From an uncultured Flavobacteriales bacterium (GTDB lineage: Bacteria; Bacteroidota; Bacteroidia; Flavobacteriales_G; Salibacteraceae), in assembly GCA_905479105.1 (NCBI GenBank), contig CAJQLE010000004.1:124001-188000 (forward strand): a DNA stretch of 64,000 bases. Direction: 5' to 3'. The position numbers and the translations under genes are program-made. Shown here piece after piece: positions 43,213 to 52,231 of the stretch (positions are counted from its first letter, which is position 1; each line of letters starts with the position of its first letter). The notes under the pieces are model-generated. The model worked only from the letters and a program-made list of their open reading frames with translations. It ran no database searches and was not told where the DNA came from.

Positions 43213-43629
43213 ATGGCTGAAAACAATCTTTCCGATATGAAGCTTTCTGAGGTGATAAATCACGTCAAGGATTTTCATAATGCATTCAAGATCAAGAACA
43301 ATGAATCCCCAACTATTGACATTGATGACAAGTCAATTTTACTGCGCTACAAACTGATGCGTGAAGAGAACGAAGAGTATTTAGAGGCAGCGCAAGAGGG
43401 TGATTTAGTAGAAGTAGCAGATGCCCTTGGCGACATGCTTTACATTTTGTGTGGAACAATCTTGAGCCACGGAATGCAATATAAGATTGCAGAGGTGTTT
43501 GAAGAGATTCAAAGAAGTAATATGAGTAAGCTTGACAAAGATGGACAGCCTATCTATCGCGAAGATGGAAAGGTGATGAAGAGCGATCTTTACTTCAAAC
43601 CAAACATTCAGAATATTTTAGACAAGTAA
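43213..43629 (+). CDS. MazG/PRA-PH-like NTP pyrophosphohydrolase
   Basis: All-alpha NTP pyrophosphatase superfamily. The EExxE motif is in LMREENEEYLEAA and the second metal motif in VEVADALGDMLYIL (ExxD). The C-terminal part, SNMSKLDKDGQPIYREDGK, matches a branch annotated as phosphoribosyl-ATP pyrophosphohydrolase-like or as nucleoside triphosphate pyrophosphohydrolase. No his genes are near, so a house-cleaning nucleotide role is more likely. Cytoplasmic, 138 residues. Confidence 0.85.
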   Translation: MAENNLSDMKLSEVINHVKDFHNAFKIKNNESPTIDIDDKSILLRYKLMREENEEYLEAAQEGDLVEVADALGDMLYILCGTILSHGMQYKIAEVFEEIQRSNMSKLDKDGQPIYREDGKVMKSDLYFKPNIQNILDK

Positions 43630-43633
43630 GGGG

Positions 43634-44119
43634 TTAAATGGAATCTCTTAAGTGTAGCATTTTGATGGCTGTCACTGCGGCTTCGGTTCCTTTGTTGCCA
43701 TGGATTCCGCCACTACGCGCGCGAGATTGTTCCATATTATCATCCGTCAAAACTCCGAAGATTACAGGAAGGCTGTGTTTGAGAGAAACATCTTTTACTC
43801 CTTGAGATACTGCTTGGCACACATAGTCAAAATGCGCTGTTTCTCCTCGGATCACAGAACCTAAGCATATTACTGCATCAGCTTTGAATTGCTCGATGGC
43901 CCATTGAGCGCCAAGCGGGAGTTCGAAGCTGCCGGGAACGTGATAAGTTTTGATATTGTGTCCTGGAACATCTGCATTGATCAATAAATCCATGGCTCCA
44001 TCGTGCAAGCCATCCGTGATTTCCGCGTTCCATTCGGCTTTTACAATAGCAATTTTCCAATTTGCATTGACCTTAGGTAGATCATCAAATTCAGAAAGAT
44101 TTTTATTGATCGTTGCCAT
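43634..44119 (-). CDS. ribH: 6,7-dimethyl-8-ribityllumazine synthase
   Basis: Condenses ribityl-aminouracil with dihydroxybutanone phosphate in riboflavin synthesis. Seen: IVKAEWNAEITDGLHDGAM, VPGSFELPLGAQ, the catalytic GSVIRGETAHFDYVC (His) and GVLTDDNMEQSRARSGG. Length (161) is normal. Its ATG overlaps the stop of the TPR gene as TAATG, so the two are translationally coupled; other rib genes are not close. Confidence 0.95.
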   Translation of the reverse strand: MATINKNLSEFDDLPKVNANWKIAIVKAEWNAEITDGLHDGAMDLLINADVPGHNIKTYHVPGSFELPLGAQWAIEQFKADAVICLGSVIRGETAHFDYVCQAVSQGVKDVSLKHSLPVIFGVLTDDNMEQSRARSGGIHGNKGTEAAVTAIKMLHLRDSI

Positions 44120-44799
44120 TATTTTCCAGAAAGTCCCTCAGCGCGTGCAATGAATTTTTCGATCTGTTGACCTTCATTGCTGTTTGGGAATTCCGCTTTG
44201 ATTCGAGTGAAAAGCTCTAAAGCATCACCATAATCGCCTACTTCTTGATGAGCTCTTGCAGCTTTCATCAAGTAAATAGGTGTTGTAAGATCATTGGCAG
44301 TGTGTCCATAGGCGCTCGTATAATAACTAATCGCCTTATCTACTTCACCCAATTCCATGTAAGCGTCACCAGTTGCTCCTAGAGCTACTGCACACACCAT
44401 GATATCGCTGCAGTCGTAATCTTCTAAGTACTGAATTGCTTCTTCGTATTGACCCAATCTCAAATATGAAACACCAGCATAATAGTTTGAAAGATTTGCT
44501 GACTCAGTAATTCCATAGTTATCAATGATATCTAATAAACCATAAGCAACATCATTTCCATACAATGCTTGATCAAGGCTGTCATTGGCGAAAGCTTTCT
44601 GCGCCTGCCACATTTGCTCTTGAGCCTCTGCCTCTTGAGGCTGAAGATAAAAATTCTTGTAAGCGAAGTACGATACCATCATTAGTACAATTGCACCAAT
44701 AATTATCGTCAGACTTTTTTGGTTTTCTACAACCCAATGTTCTGTCTTCGAGTAAACTTCTTCTACGTCTACTATTATTTCTTCCTGATCTTTAGCCAT
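44119..44799 (-). CDS. Membrane-anchored TPR protein
   Basis: The start is the ATG at 44799 (MAKDQEEIIVDVEEVY), behind a TATATTTG box; an upstream ATG at 44826 lies within that promoter region. Residues about 25-50 form one membrane helix (SLTIIIGAIVLMMVSYFAY), followed by a periplasmic domain of four to five TPR units (YYAGVSYLRLGQYEEAIQYL, GATGDAYMELGEVDKAISYY). The layout resembles YfgM/YbgF-like proteins. It is coupled to ribH by stop-start overlap, an arrangement I believe common in Bacteroidota. Confidence 0.82.
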   Translation of the reverse strand: MAKDQEEIIVDVEEVYSKTEHWVVENQKSLTIIIGAIVLMMVSYFAYKNFYLQPQEAEAQEQMWQAQKAFANDSLDQALYGNDVAYGLLDIIDNYGITESANLSNYYAGVSYLRLGQYEEAIQYLEDYDCSDIMVCAVALGATGDAYMELGEVDKAISYYTSAYGHTANDLTTPIYLMKAARAHQEVGDYGDALELFTRIKAEFPNSNEGQQIEKFIARAEGLSGK

Positions 44800-44823
44800 T
44801 GTTACCCTTAAAAAATGAGGCTG

Positions 44824-44831
44824 CAAATATA
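44824..44831 (-). promoter_or_regulatory. -7 promoter box TATATTTG of the TPR-ribH operon
   Basis: Exact TAnnTTTG match on the minus strand, 24 bases before the ATG at 44799. The divergent recF box lies 45 bases away. Confidence 0.45.
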
Positions 44832-44840
44832 TTTTTTTTA

Positions 44841-44860
44841 AGACAGTTCACACACTGTCT
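44841..44860. promoter_or_regulatory. Inverted repeat between divergent promoters
   Basis: AGACAG, eight bases, CTGTCT: a perfect 6-bp inverted repeat between the two divergent -7 boxes of recF and of the TPR-ribH unit. It could be an operator for either gene. There is no U run adjacent, so it is not a terminator. Confidence 0.35.
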
Positions 44861-44876
44861 TCTTGTGGTCAAATTC

Positions 44877-44884
44877 TACCTTTG
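44877..44884 (+). promoter_or_regulatory. -7 promoter box TACCTTTG of recF
   Basis: Exact TAnnTTTG match seven bases before the recF ATG at 44892. With usual spacing only two to four untranslated bases remain. The nearest TTG upstream is too close to be a normal -33 element. Confidence 0.4.
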
Positions 44885-44891
44885 AACACTT

Positions 44892-45995
44892 ATGCATTTA
44901 TCTGAACTCAGCATTGTTAATTTCAAGAACATTCAAGACGCCAATTTCGAGTTGTCTGAAAAGGTTAATTGCTTTCTAGGAAACAACGGAGCCGGCAAGA
45001 CTACAGTGCTTGATGCGATTTATTACCTATCGTTTTGTAAGAGTTTTTTCAACCCAATTGATTCTCAAAACATCCGTCATGACGAAGGATATTTTGTTTT
45101 GGATGGGAAGTTTTTTTTAGACGGGGAGTCTGAAAGAATTTTTTGTGGATTGAAACGCAATGAGAAAAAGAAGTTCAAACGCAATCAAAAACAATACGAT
45201 CGACTTGCGGATCATATAGGAGTTATTCCATTGGTGATGATAGCACCTTCAGATACAGCTTTGATAAGAGAAGGCAGTGATATGAGGCGGAAGTTTATGG
45301 ATGGAATCATCTCACAATACAACAAAGCTTATCTCGATACTTTATTGCATTACAATCGCCTGCTAGCGCAACGAAATGCCATGCTCAAACACCAATGGGC
45401 TGAAGGAAAGTATGATACGACCAGTTTAGAGGTGTTTGATGAGCAACTGCATGCACATGGTACAGAATTGCATCTAGAGCGAAAGCGATTTCTAGAAGGA
45501 TACTTACCTATATTTTCTAATTTCTATCAACTTATTTCTGGTGGGGCAGAGGAAGTGAATATTGTTTATCAAAGTCAACTTTCTGAAGCTCCGTTGTTGA
45601 ATTTATTGACGGAGCATAGAAAAAGAGACTACCGAGCTCAATACACTACACAAGGCATTCACAAGGACGATCTTGAATTTACTATTGGCGAATATCCAAT
45701 GAAGAAGTTTGGCAGTCAGGGCCAGAAGAAAAGCTTCGTGACAAGCCTTCGATTGGCGCAATTCGATTATCTAAAAGAATTAAAACAGCGCAAGCCGATT
45801 TTACTGTTAGATGACATTTTTGATAAGCTCGATGACAACCGCGTAGCTGCATTAATGAAGTTGGTGAGTGAAGATCATTTTGGACAAATTTTCATTACCG
45901 ATGCCAATTTGCATCGAGTGCCTGACTTGTTCAAGGATGAGAATGTTCCGTTGAAAAAATTTGTGGTCGAGAAAGGATCAATTGATCAACTTTGA
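44892..45995 (+). CDS. recF: DNA repair and replication protein RecF
   Basis: SMC-like ATPase loading RecA at gaps. Walker A FLGNNGAGKTT near residue 35, ABC signature in KFGSQGQKKS, and Walker B PILLLDDIFDKLDDNR near the C-terminus. Length (367) is normal. It is followed at three bases by a DUF721 gene; recF with a DciA-type gene is a known arrangement linked to replication. dnaA/dnaN are not in this window. Confidence 0.95.
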   Translation: MHLSELSIVNFKNIQDANFELSEKVNCFLGNNGAGKTTVLDAIYYLSFCKSFFNPIDSQNIRHDEGYFVLDGKFFLDGESERIFCGLKRNEKKKFKRNQKQYDRLADHIGVIPLVMIAPSDTALIREGSDMRRKFMDGIISQYNKAYLDTLLHYNRLLAQRNAMLKHQWAEGKYDTTSLEVFDEQLHAHGTELHLERKRFLEGYLPIFSNFYQLISGGAEEVNIVYQSQLSEAPLLNLLTEHRKRDYRAQYTTQGIHKDDLEFTIGEYPMKKFGSQGQKKSFVTSLRLAQFDYLKELKQRKPILLLDDIFDKLDDNRVAALMKLVSEDHFGQIFITDANLHRVPDLFKDENVPLKKFVVEKGSIDQL

Positions 45996-45998
45996 TGC

Positions 45999-46310
45999 AT
46001 GGCGCGCTACGATCAAAATAAAAGAAAGACCAACCAGGAGAGTTTGGGTCAGGTAATCGATCGTATGCTGAAAGTGTATCGCCTGAAAAGCGGACTCACA
46101 GAAATTAAACTGAAAAGTGATTGGGCGGAGATAGTTGGTCCTGCTGTTGCTGGACGAACTGATGATATTATCTTGAGAGGTGGTAAGTTGATCTTGAAAT
46201 TAAGCTCTGCGGCATTACGCCAAGAATTGCATTACCAACGAGAAGACATAGTAAGGAATGTGAATGCACATTTGGGTGAAGATCTGGTTAAGGAAGTGCT
46301 TCTTCAGTAA
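45999..46310 (+). CDS. DUF721/DciA-like protein
   Basis: 103 residues with a DUF721 domain: LGQVIDRMLKVYRLKSGL, SDWAEIVGPAVAGRTD, LILKLSSAALRQEL and LVKEVLL in family order. DciA proteins of this domain interact with the replicative helicase DnaB in bacteria that lack DnaC. Here the protein is little more than the domain. Operon with recF; the 3' end overlaps the convergent SGNH gene by 23 bases. Confidence 0.85.
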   Translation: MARYDQNKRKTNQESLGQVIDRMLKVYRLKSGLTEIKLKSDWAEIVGPAVAGRTDDIILRGGKLILKLSSAALRQELHYQREDIVRNVNAHLGEDLVKEVLLQ

Positions 46311-47208
46311 TAGCTTTTAAGGTAAATCCAATTTTCTTAGAAAGTCTACGTGCGTCTGCAGGTCTTAGATGACTTCCATCATAAGTTTCATAATCAGCAT
46401 CCTTGATAATGAGCCAATGGCCACCATGCGCTTCGAATAAACTCTTTATACTCGTTTCATTGTAGCCACTTAAAGAGTCTTCTAAAGAACGCATTTGCAT
46501 TGTTGAAGGAGGTCTAAACCCTATTACTTTAATGTTTTCTTGGCTCAAGCTATCTATCCAATTCATAAAGTCGTTTATGGCACTTGAATCAATTATGTTA
46601 TTGTCAAACACTTTTGAATAGTTTGAAATTGCAGCTAATGAATCTGTTTTCAAGTTATCAGATTCAGCCCATCCATTTGAATGGAATCGTTCAAAATGAC
46701 TTTTAGTTGAGCGTTTAAAAATCTTTTTGATGGAAGTGAACTGTCTAGGTTCAAAAAAACGGCTAATCGGACTCAAATAGATTGTTTTTAATTGATCAAA
46801 TTTCGAAGTCGCTAAAATTTCATGAAAATGACCATTCTCCAATGCATCTGGCGTTAAACTATGGGGAGTTATGCCTAAAACTATCGCCTTATGATTACCC
46901 CTCATTTCTAGCTTAGAAAGAATAAAAGAGCGATAAGCTCTATCAAATCCTCCGCTTGAATATCCAAGATTGAGTGCTGTAAGATTCGGCTCTAAAACAA
47001 CGGTAACATCTTCAGGCGAAACACCTCTGTATGCCCGTGAGTCACCAGCGATGATCACATTATATTTTTTAGGTGTAAACGTTTTGGTGACCCAGAATAT
47101 TTCTCGATTTAGCTTTAGATTAGAGGGAAGCGGCAATAGCCACCCCAATATGCCCAATAAAACTGCGCTGGATATTAGAGCAACTGATATTTTACGGTTG
47201 GGGCTCAC
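46288..47208 (-). CDS. SGNH/DltD-like acyltransferase partner
   Basis: An N-terminal membrane anchor (about 8-28), then an SGNH-like domain: nucleophile motif IIAGDSRAYRG, an NLGYSSGGFD block, and the final YDGSHLRPADARRL holding Asp and His. In DltB/AlgI systems such proteins accept or deliver acyl groups outside. It starts with GTG at 47208, directly after the MBOAT stop codon, so the two form one operon and likely acylate a surface polymer. Similarity to named DltD or AlgX is weak. Confidence 0.75.
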   Translation of the reverse strand: MSPNRKISVALISSAVLLGILGWLLPLPSNLKLNREIFWVTKTFTPKKYNVIIAGDSRAYRGVSPEDVTVVLEPNLTALNLGYSSGGFDRAYRSFILSKLEMRGNHKAIVLGITPHSLTPDALENGHFHEILATSKFDQLKTIYLSPISRFFEPRQFTSIKKIFKRSTKSHFERFHSNGWAESDNLKTDSLAAISNYSKVFDNNIIDSSAINDFMNWIDSLSQENIKVIGFRPPSTMQMRSLEDSLSGYNETSIKSLFEAHGGHWLIIKDADYETYDGSHLRPADARRLSKKIGFTLKAITEEALP

Positions 47209-48627
47209 CTAGAATTGGAAGTAAATAAATTGAGCACCTTCTCCTCTAAATAAGATGCATGAAATAATACTCAGACTTACAAAGGCGATGTCAAGATTGC
47301 TCTTTTTGTACCAAATTGATAATTGAGGTTGCTCTTTTCGCATATATATCATTGATTCAATGAGTATAGCTATGCATAAAACTGTAATGGCATTTTCAAA
47401 TTTGTGAATGAAACTCAAATCGATTGAATTGAAACTGAAGAGTTTGATTACAATCAGGTTTGCCTGTGAAACATCTTCTGATCTGAAGTAAACCCAAGCC
47501 ACCAATGCTTGAATAAAAATGATAGGAATGAGCAAAACTTTGAGATTTGATTTACTCCATTTTTTATTCCATTTGGTGAGGCGTTCAATGCTTGAGAATG
47601 CCGCGTGCAAAGCCGCCCAAACGATTAAGGTGTAATTGGCACCATGCCATAATCCTGATAGCAACATGGTTGCCCATAAAGCAAATAAGCCTGCTAGCAA
47701 TCCATTTCGGCTTCCTCCTAAAGGAATGTAGACATAGTCTCTAAACCATGTTGAAAGCGATATGTGCCAACGTGTCCAAAACTCTCTCATACTCGCAGAG
47801 ATGTATGGATGGTTGAAATTCATTTTGAAATGATATCCCATGTATTTAGCTAGTCCTCGCGCTATTAAGCTGTATCCGCTGAAGTCACAATAGATCTGAA
47901 AGGAAAAAGCGATCATTACCATCCACCAATAGGCGCTTCCATCAAATGGACTTTTTCCTTCAAAAGCCGAATCGATGAAAAGTGAAAGGTTATCAGCTAT
48001 GACAACTTTTTGAAACATGCCGTAGGCTATGAGTTTAATGGCATTCCATCGCTGCAATGAATTCGTTCTTCGATCTTGAGCAAGCTGTTGAATGAGGTCT
48101 TTTGCTCTTACAATAGGACCAGCAACCAATTGCGGGAACATCGCCAAGTAGCTAAAAAAGTGAAGGATGTTTTTTGTGGGTTCGAGGCGGCCACGATAAA
48201 TGTCAATCGTGTAGCTCATCGATTGGAATGTATAGAAACTGATTCCAACCGGAAGAATTAAAGCAAAATCAGGAATGTTGCTCACCAAATCGGCATTGAT
48301 TCCGATAACACCGAAAAGGTCTTCTAAAGTCGATGCAAAAAAGACGCTATACTTAAAAACACTCAACGAGCCCAAGTTTCCAATCAACGACATAATTAGA
48401 AAGAGCTTTTTGTGTTTTGATTTACTCATCAATAACAATCCTGCAGCATAGTCGATCAATCCGCTACCGACTATTAAGAACAAAAAACGCCAATCCCACC
48501 AGCCATAAAACACAAAAGACATTACGGTGATAAAACTCCAACGCGCGGTGTCTTTTTTCCTAGACAAAGGCCACAATGCAAAAAAGAGGATTGCAAATAC
48601 GAGGAATTCTAAAGAGTTAAATACCAT
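47209..48627 (-). CDS. MBOAT O-acyltransferase (AlgI/DltB family)
   Basis: Polytopic membrane protein of 472 residues. FLVFAILFFALWPLS opens as in AlgI; the central signature LPVGISFYTFQSMSYTIDIYRG, the FSGYSLIARGLAKYMGY block, and the catalytic His in LLSGLWHGANYTLIVWAALH are all present. It transfers acetyl or other acyl groups across the membrane to a polysaccharide or similar polymer. It is followed without a gap by the SGNH gene. Confidence 0.93.
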   Translation of the reverse strand: MVFNSLEFLVFAILFFALWPLSRKKDTARWSFITVMSFVFYGWWDWRFLFLIVGSGLIDYAAGLLLMSKSKHKKLFLIMSLIGNLGSLSVFKYSVFFASTLEDLFGVIGINADLVSNIPDFALILPVGISFYTFQSMSYTIDIYRGRLEPTKNILHFFSYLAMFPQLVAGPIVRAKDLIQQLAQDRRTNSLQRWNAIKLIAYGMFQKVVIADNLSLFIDSAFEGKSPFDGSAYWWMVMIAFSFQIYCDFSGYSLIARGLAKYMGYHFKMNFNHPYISASMREFWTRWHISLSTWFRDYVYIPLGGSRNGLLAGLFALWATMLLSGLWHGANYTLIVWAALHAAFSSIERLTKWNKKWSKSNLKVLLIPIIFIQALVAWVYFRSEDVSQANLIVIKLFSFNSIDLSFIHKFENAITVLCIAILIESMIYMRKEQPQLSIWYKKSNLDIAFVSLSIISCILFRGEGAQFIYFQF

Positions 48628-48749
48628 AGGCTAAAGTGCTGCGAATTTAATTCGATTGCCCGTTTGGAATGATGCGCAATTAACAATCCATGTTCAAACA
48701 TTAAATCTTATCTCAAAATTTGAGTACTTGAATGACTCAATTTTGAAGC

Positions 48750-49982
48750 ATGGCACTCAATTACATTTGGATTGCATTTTTCTTGGTTGCATTTGTTGTT
48801 GCCATTCTTAAGTTGATTTTCTTGGGAGACACCCAAGTCTTTGGCGATATGGTGCAAAGCACATTTGATATGGCCAAGGTGAGTGTAGATATTTCCATCT
48901 ACTTGATCGGAGTGATTTCGCTTTGGCAAGGTATTATGAAAATAGGCGAGGAGGGAGGAGCCGTCAATTATCTAACCCGCATTGTATCGCCTTTTTTTAC
49001 CAAACTGTTTCCCGAATTGCCAAAGAATCATCCAGCCATTGGTTCTATGATGATGAATTTCTCCGCCAATATGTTGGGGCTTGATAATGCAGCTACGCCT
49101 TTAGGCTTAAAAGCGATGCAAGACCTTCAAAGCACTAACCCAAAGGAAGAAGAGGCTTCAGATGCCATGATCATGTTCATTGTTCTGAATACATCTGGCT
49201 TAACAATAGTGCCCGTAAGTGTAATGGCAATTAGGGCAGCACAAGGCGCTGCCAATCCAGCTGATGTGTTTCTGCCGATCCTTTTGGCTACATATTTTGC
49301 TTCATTGGGTGGATTGATTGCCGTGGCTATCAAACAACGTATTAACTTATTTCAACCGACCATATTGGCATGGTTAGGAGGGATTACTGCAATTATTGCT
49401 TCTGTGCTTTTCGCTTTTTCAACGATGAATGATCAAATGGTGAGCATCATCAGTAATGCAGCGGGAAATGGAATTATTCTGGGCATAATTGCGGCATTCT
49501 TGCTGATGGCTTTGCGCAAGAAGATCAATGTCTATGAAACCTTCATTGAAGGAGCTAAAGACGGGTTCAGTATTTCTATAAAGATCATCCCATATTTGGT
49601 TGCCATCTTGGTTGCCATTGGTGTTTTCAGAGCAAGTGGAGCCATGGATTATATGGTGAGCGGAATGGGTTGGTTCTTTGCTTTATTTCTTGAAGACACA
49701 CGATTTGTAGATGCCTTACCAACGGCCTTGATGAAACCATTGAGTGGCAGCGGTGCGAGAGGCATGATGGTAGAACAAATGACGGTTCATGGAGCCGACA
49801 GCTTCATTGGACGCATGGCAAGTGTTTTCCAAGGTTCAACTGAAACTACATTTTACACTTTGGCGGTTTACTTTGGTTCAGTTTCTATTCGCAAAACCCG
49901 CTATGCATTGGGTGCTGGATTGTTTGCCGATTTGTGCGGCATCATCGCGGCCATAGTCATTACCTATATTTTCTTCGGGTAG
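48750..49982 (+). CDS. SpmA-SpmB fusion, nucleoside-recognition (gate) domain protein
   Basis: A membrane protein with two gate domains. The N-terminal half (1-200) matches SpmA: FSANMLGLDNAATPLGLKAM and FIVLNTSGLTIVPV. The C-terminal half (240-410) matches SpmB: GAKDGFSISIKIIPYLVAI, SGSGARGMM and STETTFYTLAVYFG. In Bacillus they are separate spore maturation genes; non-sporulating Bacteroidota commonly carry this fusion, whose transported or sensed ligand is unknown. A small odd palindrome (CTCAAA-A-TTTGAG, 48713-48725) lies before the start. Confidence 0.9.
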   Translation: MALNYIWIAFFLVAFVVAILKLIFLGDTQVFGDMVQSTFDMAKVSVDISIYLIGVISLWQGIMKIGEEGGAVNYLTRIVSPFFTKLFPELPKNHPAIGSMMMNFSANMLGLDNAATPLGLKAMQDLQSTNPKEEEASDAMIMFIVLNTSGLTIVPVSVMAIRAAQGAANPADVFLPILLATYFASLGGLIAVAIKQRINLFQPTILAWLGGITAIIASVLFAFSTMNDQMVSIISNAAGNGIILGIIAAFLLMALRKKINVYETFIEGAKDGFSISIKIIPYLVAILVAIGVFRASGAMDYMVSGMGWFFALFLEDTRFVDALPTALMKPLSGSGARGMMVEQMTVHGADSFIGRMASVFQGSTETTFYTLAVYFGSVSIRKTRYALGAGLFADLCGIIAAIVITYIFFG

Positions 49983-49986
49983 CCGC

Positions 49987-52137
49987 CTATTCACTGATGA
50001 GTTTCATCTCATCCACTAGATGTTTGGCTCCAGCGTATTTATCCATGATGAACAATACATAGCGTATATCTACAGATATATTTCTGCAAATGATCGGGTT
50101 AAACATAATGTCGCTCATGGTGCTTTCCCAAGTTCTATCGAAGTTTAGACCGATCAAATTCCCGTTAGCATCAATAACAGGGCTGCCACTATTTCCTCCT
50201 GAGGTATGATTACTTGCTACGAATGCCACACGCATTTCGCCTGTGCTATGGGCATAACGACCATAGTCTTTCTTTTGATACAATTCTTTCAATCGCGCAG
50301 GAACATTGTACTCAGGGTTGGTTGGATCTTCTTTTTCCATCACACCTTCCAACGTGGTGTAATAGGCGTATTCAGCACCATCAAAAGGTTCGTATCCTTC
50401 TACTTTTCCAAAGGTGATTCTTAGTGTTCCGTTGGCATCTGGCGAATAGGTGCGCTCTGGTAACACCTTCATTTGTGCATCCATCCAAATACGCATCAGA
50501 CTGTCGCTTTTAGTGACATACAGCAATAATCCAGGACGGGTGACATCACTGTAAAATTTCGCGAGTCTCAATGAGAACTCATACGCAGGATCAGCTTCGA
50601 TCTTCTTATAATTTTTCCGTTTGAATCCATCGAAAAATGAATTCAACGATGCTTCATTATTGAAGATACTTTCATCGTAAAGTCGATCAACAAATTCAGT
50701 TAACGATTCTTTATCTGTTTTTAGATTATTCAGAAAATCGAGGGGTTTTTGATCTTCAACGAAGTATTCAATTTGTGCCTTCATGATGTCTCCATCTATT
50801 GAAGTATCGTAGTTTTTGAAGTATCCCGAATTATCTGAGTGTTCTGCAATCCAAGCATCAATTGCCTCATCAGTAATCGTCTCATCCTTACACATTGCTG
50901 CAAGCTCTCTGTACTTTTCAGTAAACCGAAAGATCTCTGGTCCCATGTAATAGAATTCAATGAAATAATTGCGATTCACGCTTAATGGTAATTGCGCATT
51001 TTCTATTTCTTCCATTTCCGCAATCAACGTTGAATAGCTTGATTTCCAATCTGGATTTTCATTGATTCTTTTGGTGAAAAGACTCTCTACAGAGTCTTTT
51101 TTGTCAAGTACTCTGTGTCTCACCAATCCTTTGGTTTGACCGATCCACTTCTTATATGCGTTGCTGATTCTACTCTGTTTAGCAGCATATTGAATCTTGG
51201 TCAATTCATCTTTCCGCATGGCTTCATCAATTACGCTCAGTGATGCTTCACGCATTTTCAATCGCAGTGGATTGACAGTTTCAAGGATGTTTTTGGTTTC
51301 TACTTCGGTGATGTAGTTTTCTGTTGTTCCTGGAAAACCATATACCAAGGTGTAGTCATTTTCTTCTACACCTTGAATATTTACCGGTAGAAAGTGCTTT
51401 GGTTGGTAGGGTCTGTTTTCCTCGCTGAAATCAGCTGGTTTGTTCTCCCTATTGGCATAGATTCTAAAAACTGAAAAATCACCTGTATGTCTTGGCCATA
51501 CCCAGTTATCGGTATCAAAACCGTATTTGCCGATAGACGATGGTGGCGCTCCTACTAATCTGATGTCTGTAAATATTTCGCTGATAAACAGCAAGTATTG
51601 GTTGCCATGATAAAATGGCTTTATGTAAACATCCAAGCCGGTTTCCTCTTTTGCTTTTTCGATGATTTCACCACTTACTTTTTTCAAATGCTCTTTTCGT
51701 TCTGCTTCAGAAGCGTCAACAGAAAGATCAGCTAAAACTAGGTCTGTCACGTCTCTTATCTCCTTTATAATTGAGGCGTCCATTCCTGGGTTAGACAATT
51801 CTTCGGTTAAACTCATCGCCCAAAAACCGTCTTTTAAGTAGTTTTTTTCTAAAGAACTATGAGATTGAATTCGGCTGTATCCGCAATGATGGTTAGTCAA
51901 TAATAATCCTTGATCACTCACTAAAACGGATGTACACCCTCCGTTAAAATGAACGACAGCGTCTTTGATGGAAGAGTTGTTTATGGCATATAAGTCATCT
52001 AAACTAACTTTCATGCCCATACTTTCCATATTGCCAGAAACCAATTTATTGATCATCCCTGGAACCCACATTCCTTCTGTGGAACTTGCCTGTAAAGAGA
52101 TACTTAGGGTGATAAGTAGAAGAAACTTTTTTATCAT
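49987..52137 (-). CDS. S46 family dipeptidyl peptidase (DPP7/DPP11)
   Basis: A chymotrypsin-fold exopeptidase of the periplasm, removing dipeptides in asaccharolytic or protein-degrading Bacteroidota. A signal peptide (about 1-19) is followed by GMWVPGMI. Catalytic His is in LLTNHHCGYS, Asp probably in the FDTDNWVWPRHTGDFSVFR block, and Ser652 in TSGGNSGSP. An Arg sits 16 residues after the Ser in GLNFDRTWE, about where DPP11 enzymes have the Arg that reads acidic P1 residues and DPP7 has Gly; DPP11-like specificity is therefore inferred. Length (716) is normal. Confidence 0.92.
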   Translation of the reverse strand: MIKKFLLLITLSISLQASSTEGMWVPGMINKLVSGNMESMGMKVSLDDLYAINNSSIKDAVVHFNGGCTSVLVSDQGLLLTNHHCGYSRIQSHSSLEKNYLKDGFWAMSLTEELSNPGMDASIIKEIRDVTDLVLADLSVDASEAERKEHLKKVSGEIIEKAKEETGLDVYIKPFYHGNQYLLFISEIFTDIRLVGAPPSSIGKYGFDTDNWVWPRHTGDFSVFRIYANRENKPADFSEENRPYQPKHFLPVNIQGVEENDYTLVYGFPGTTENYITEVETKNILETVNPLRLKMREASLSVIDEAMRKDELTKIQYAAKQSRISNAYKKWIGQTKGLVRHRVLDKKDSVESLFTKRINENPDWKSSYSTLIAEMEEIENAQLPLSVNRNYFIEFYYMGPEIFRFTEKYRELAAMCKDETITDEAIDAWIAEHSDNSGYFKNYDTSIDGDIMKAQIEYFVEDQKPLDFLNNLKTDKESLTEFVDRLYDESIFNNEASLNSFFDGFKRKNYKKIEADPAYEFSLRLAKFYSDVTRPGLLLYVTKSDSLMRIWMDAQMKVLPERTYSPDANGTLRITFGKVEGYEPFDGAEYAYYTTLEGVMEKEDPTNPEYNVPARLKELYQKKDYGRYAHSTGEMRVAFVASNHTSGGNSGSPVIDANGNLIGLNFDRTWESTMSDIMFNPIICRNISVDIRYVLFIMDKYAGAKHLVDEMKLISE

Positions 52138-52231
52138 AATAATTTACGTTTTAACTAAAAGAGCCGATAATCCTTGCAAAAAAAGGCATATTTGCCAGAG
52201 AACCTAATTGAAACTTCTTATTCAGAGAAAT

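Noticed and set aside
48713-48725. Odd palindrome CTCAAA-A-TTTGAG before the SpmA-SpmB fusion
   Set aside because: Short and AT-rich; could arise by chance, with no promoter box beside it, so only mentioned in the gene entry.
50206-50424. Two plus-strand frames of about 70 residues inside the S46 peptidase gene
   Set aside because: They lie wholly opposite conserved codons near the catalytic Ser region of a clear gene.
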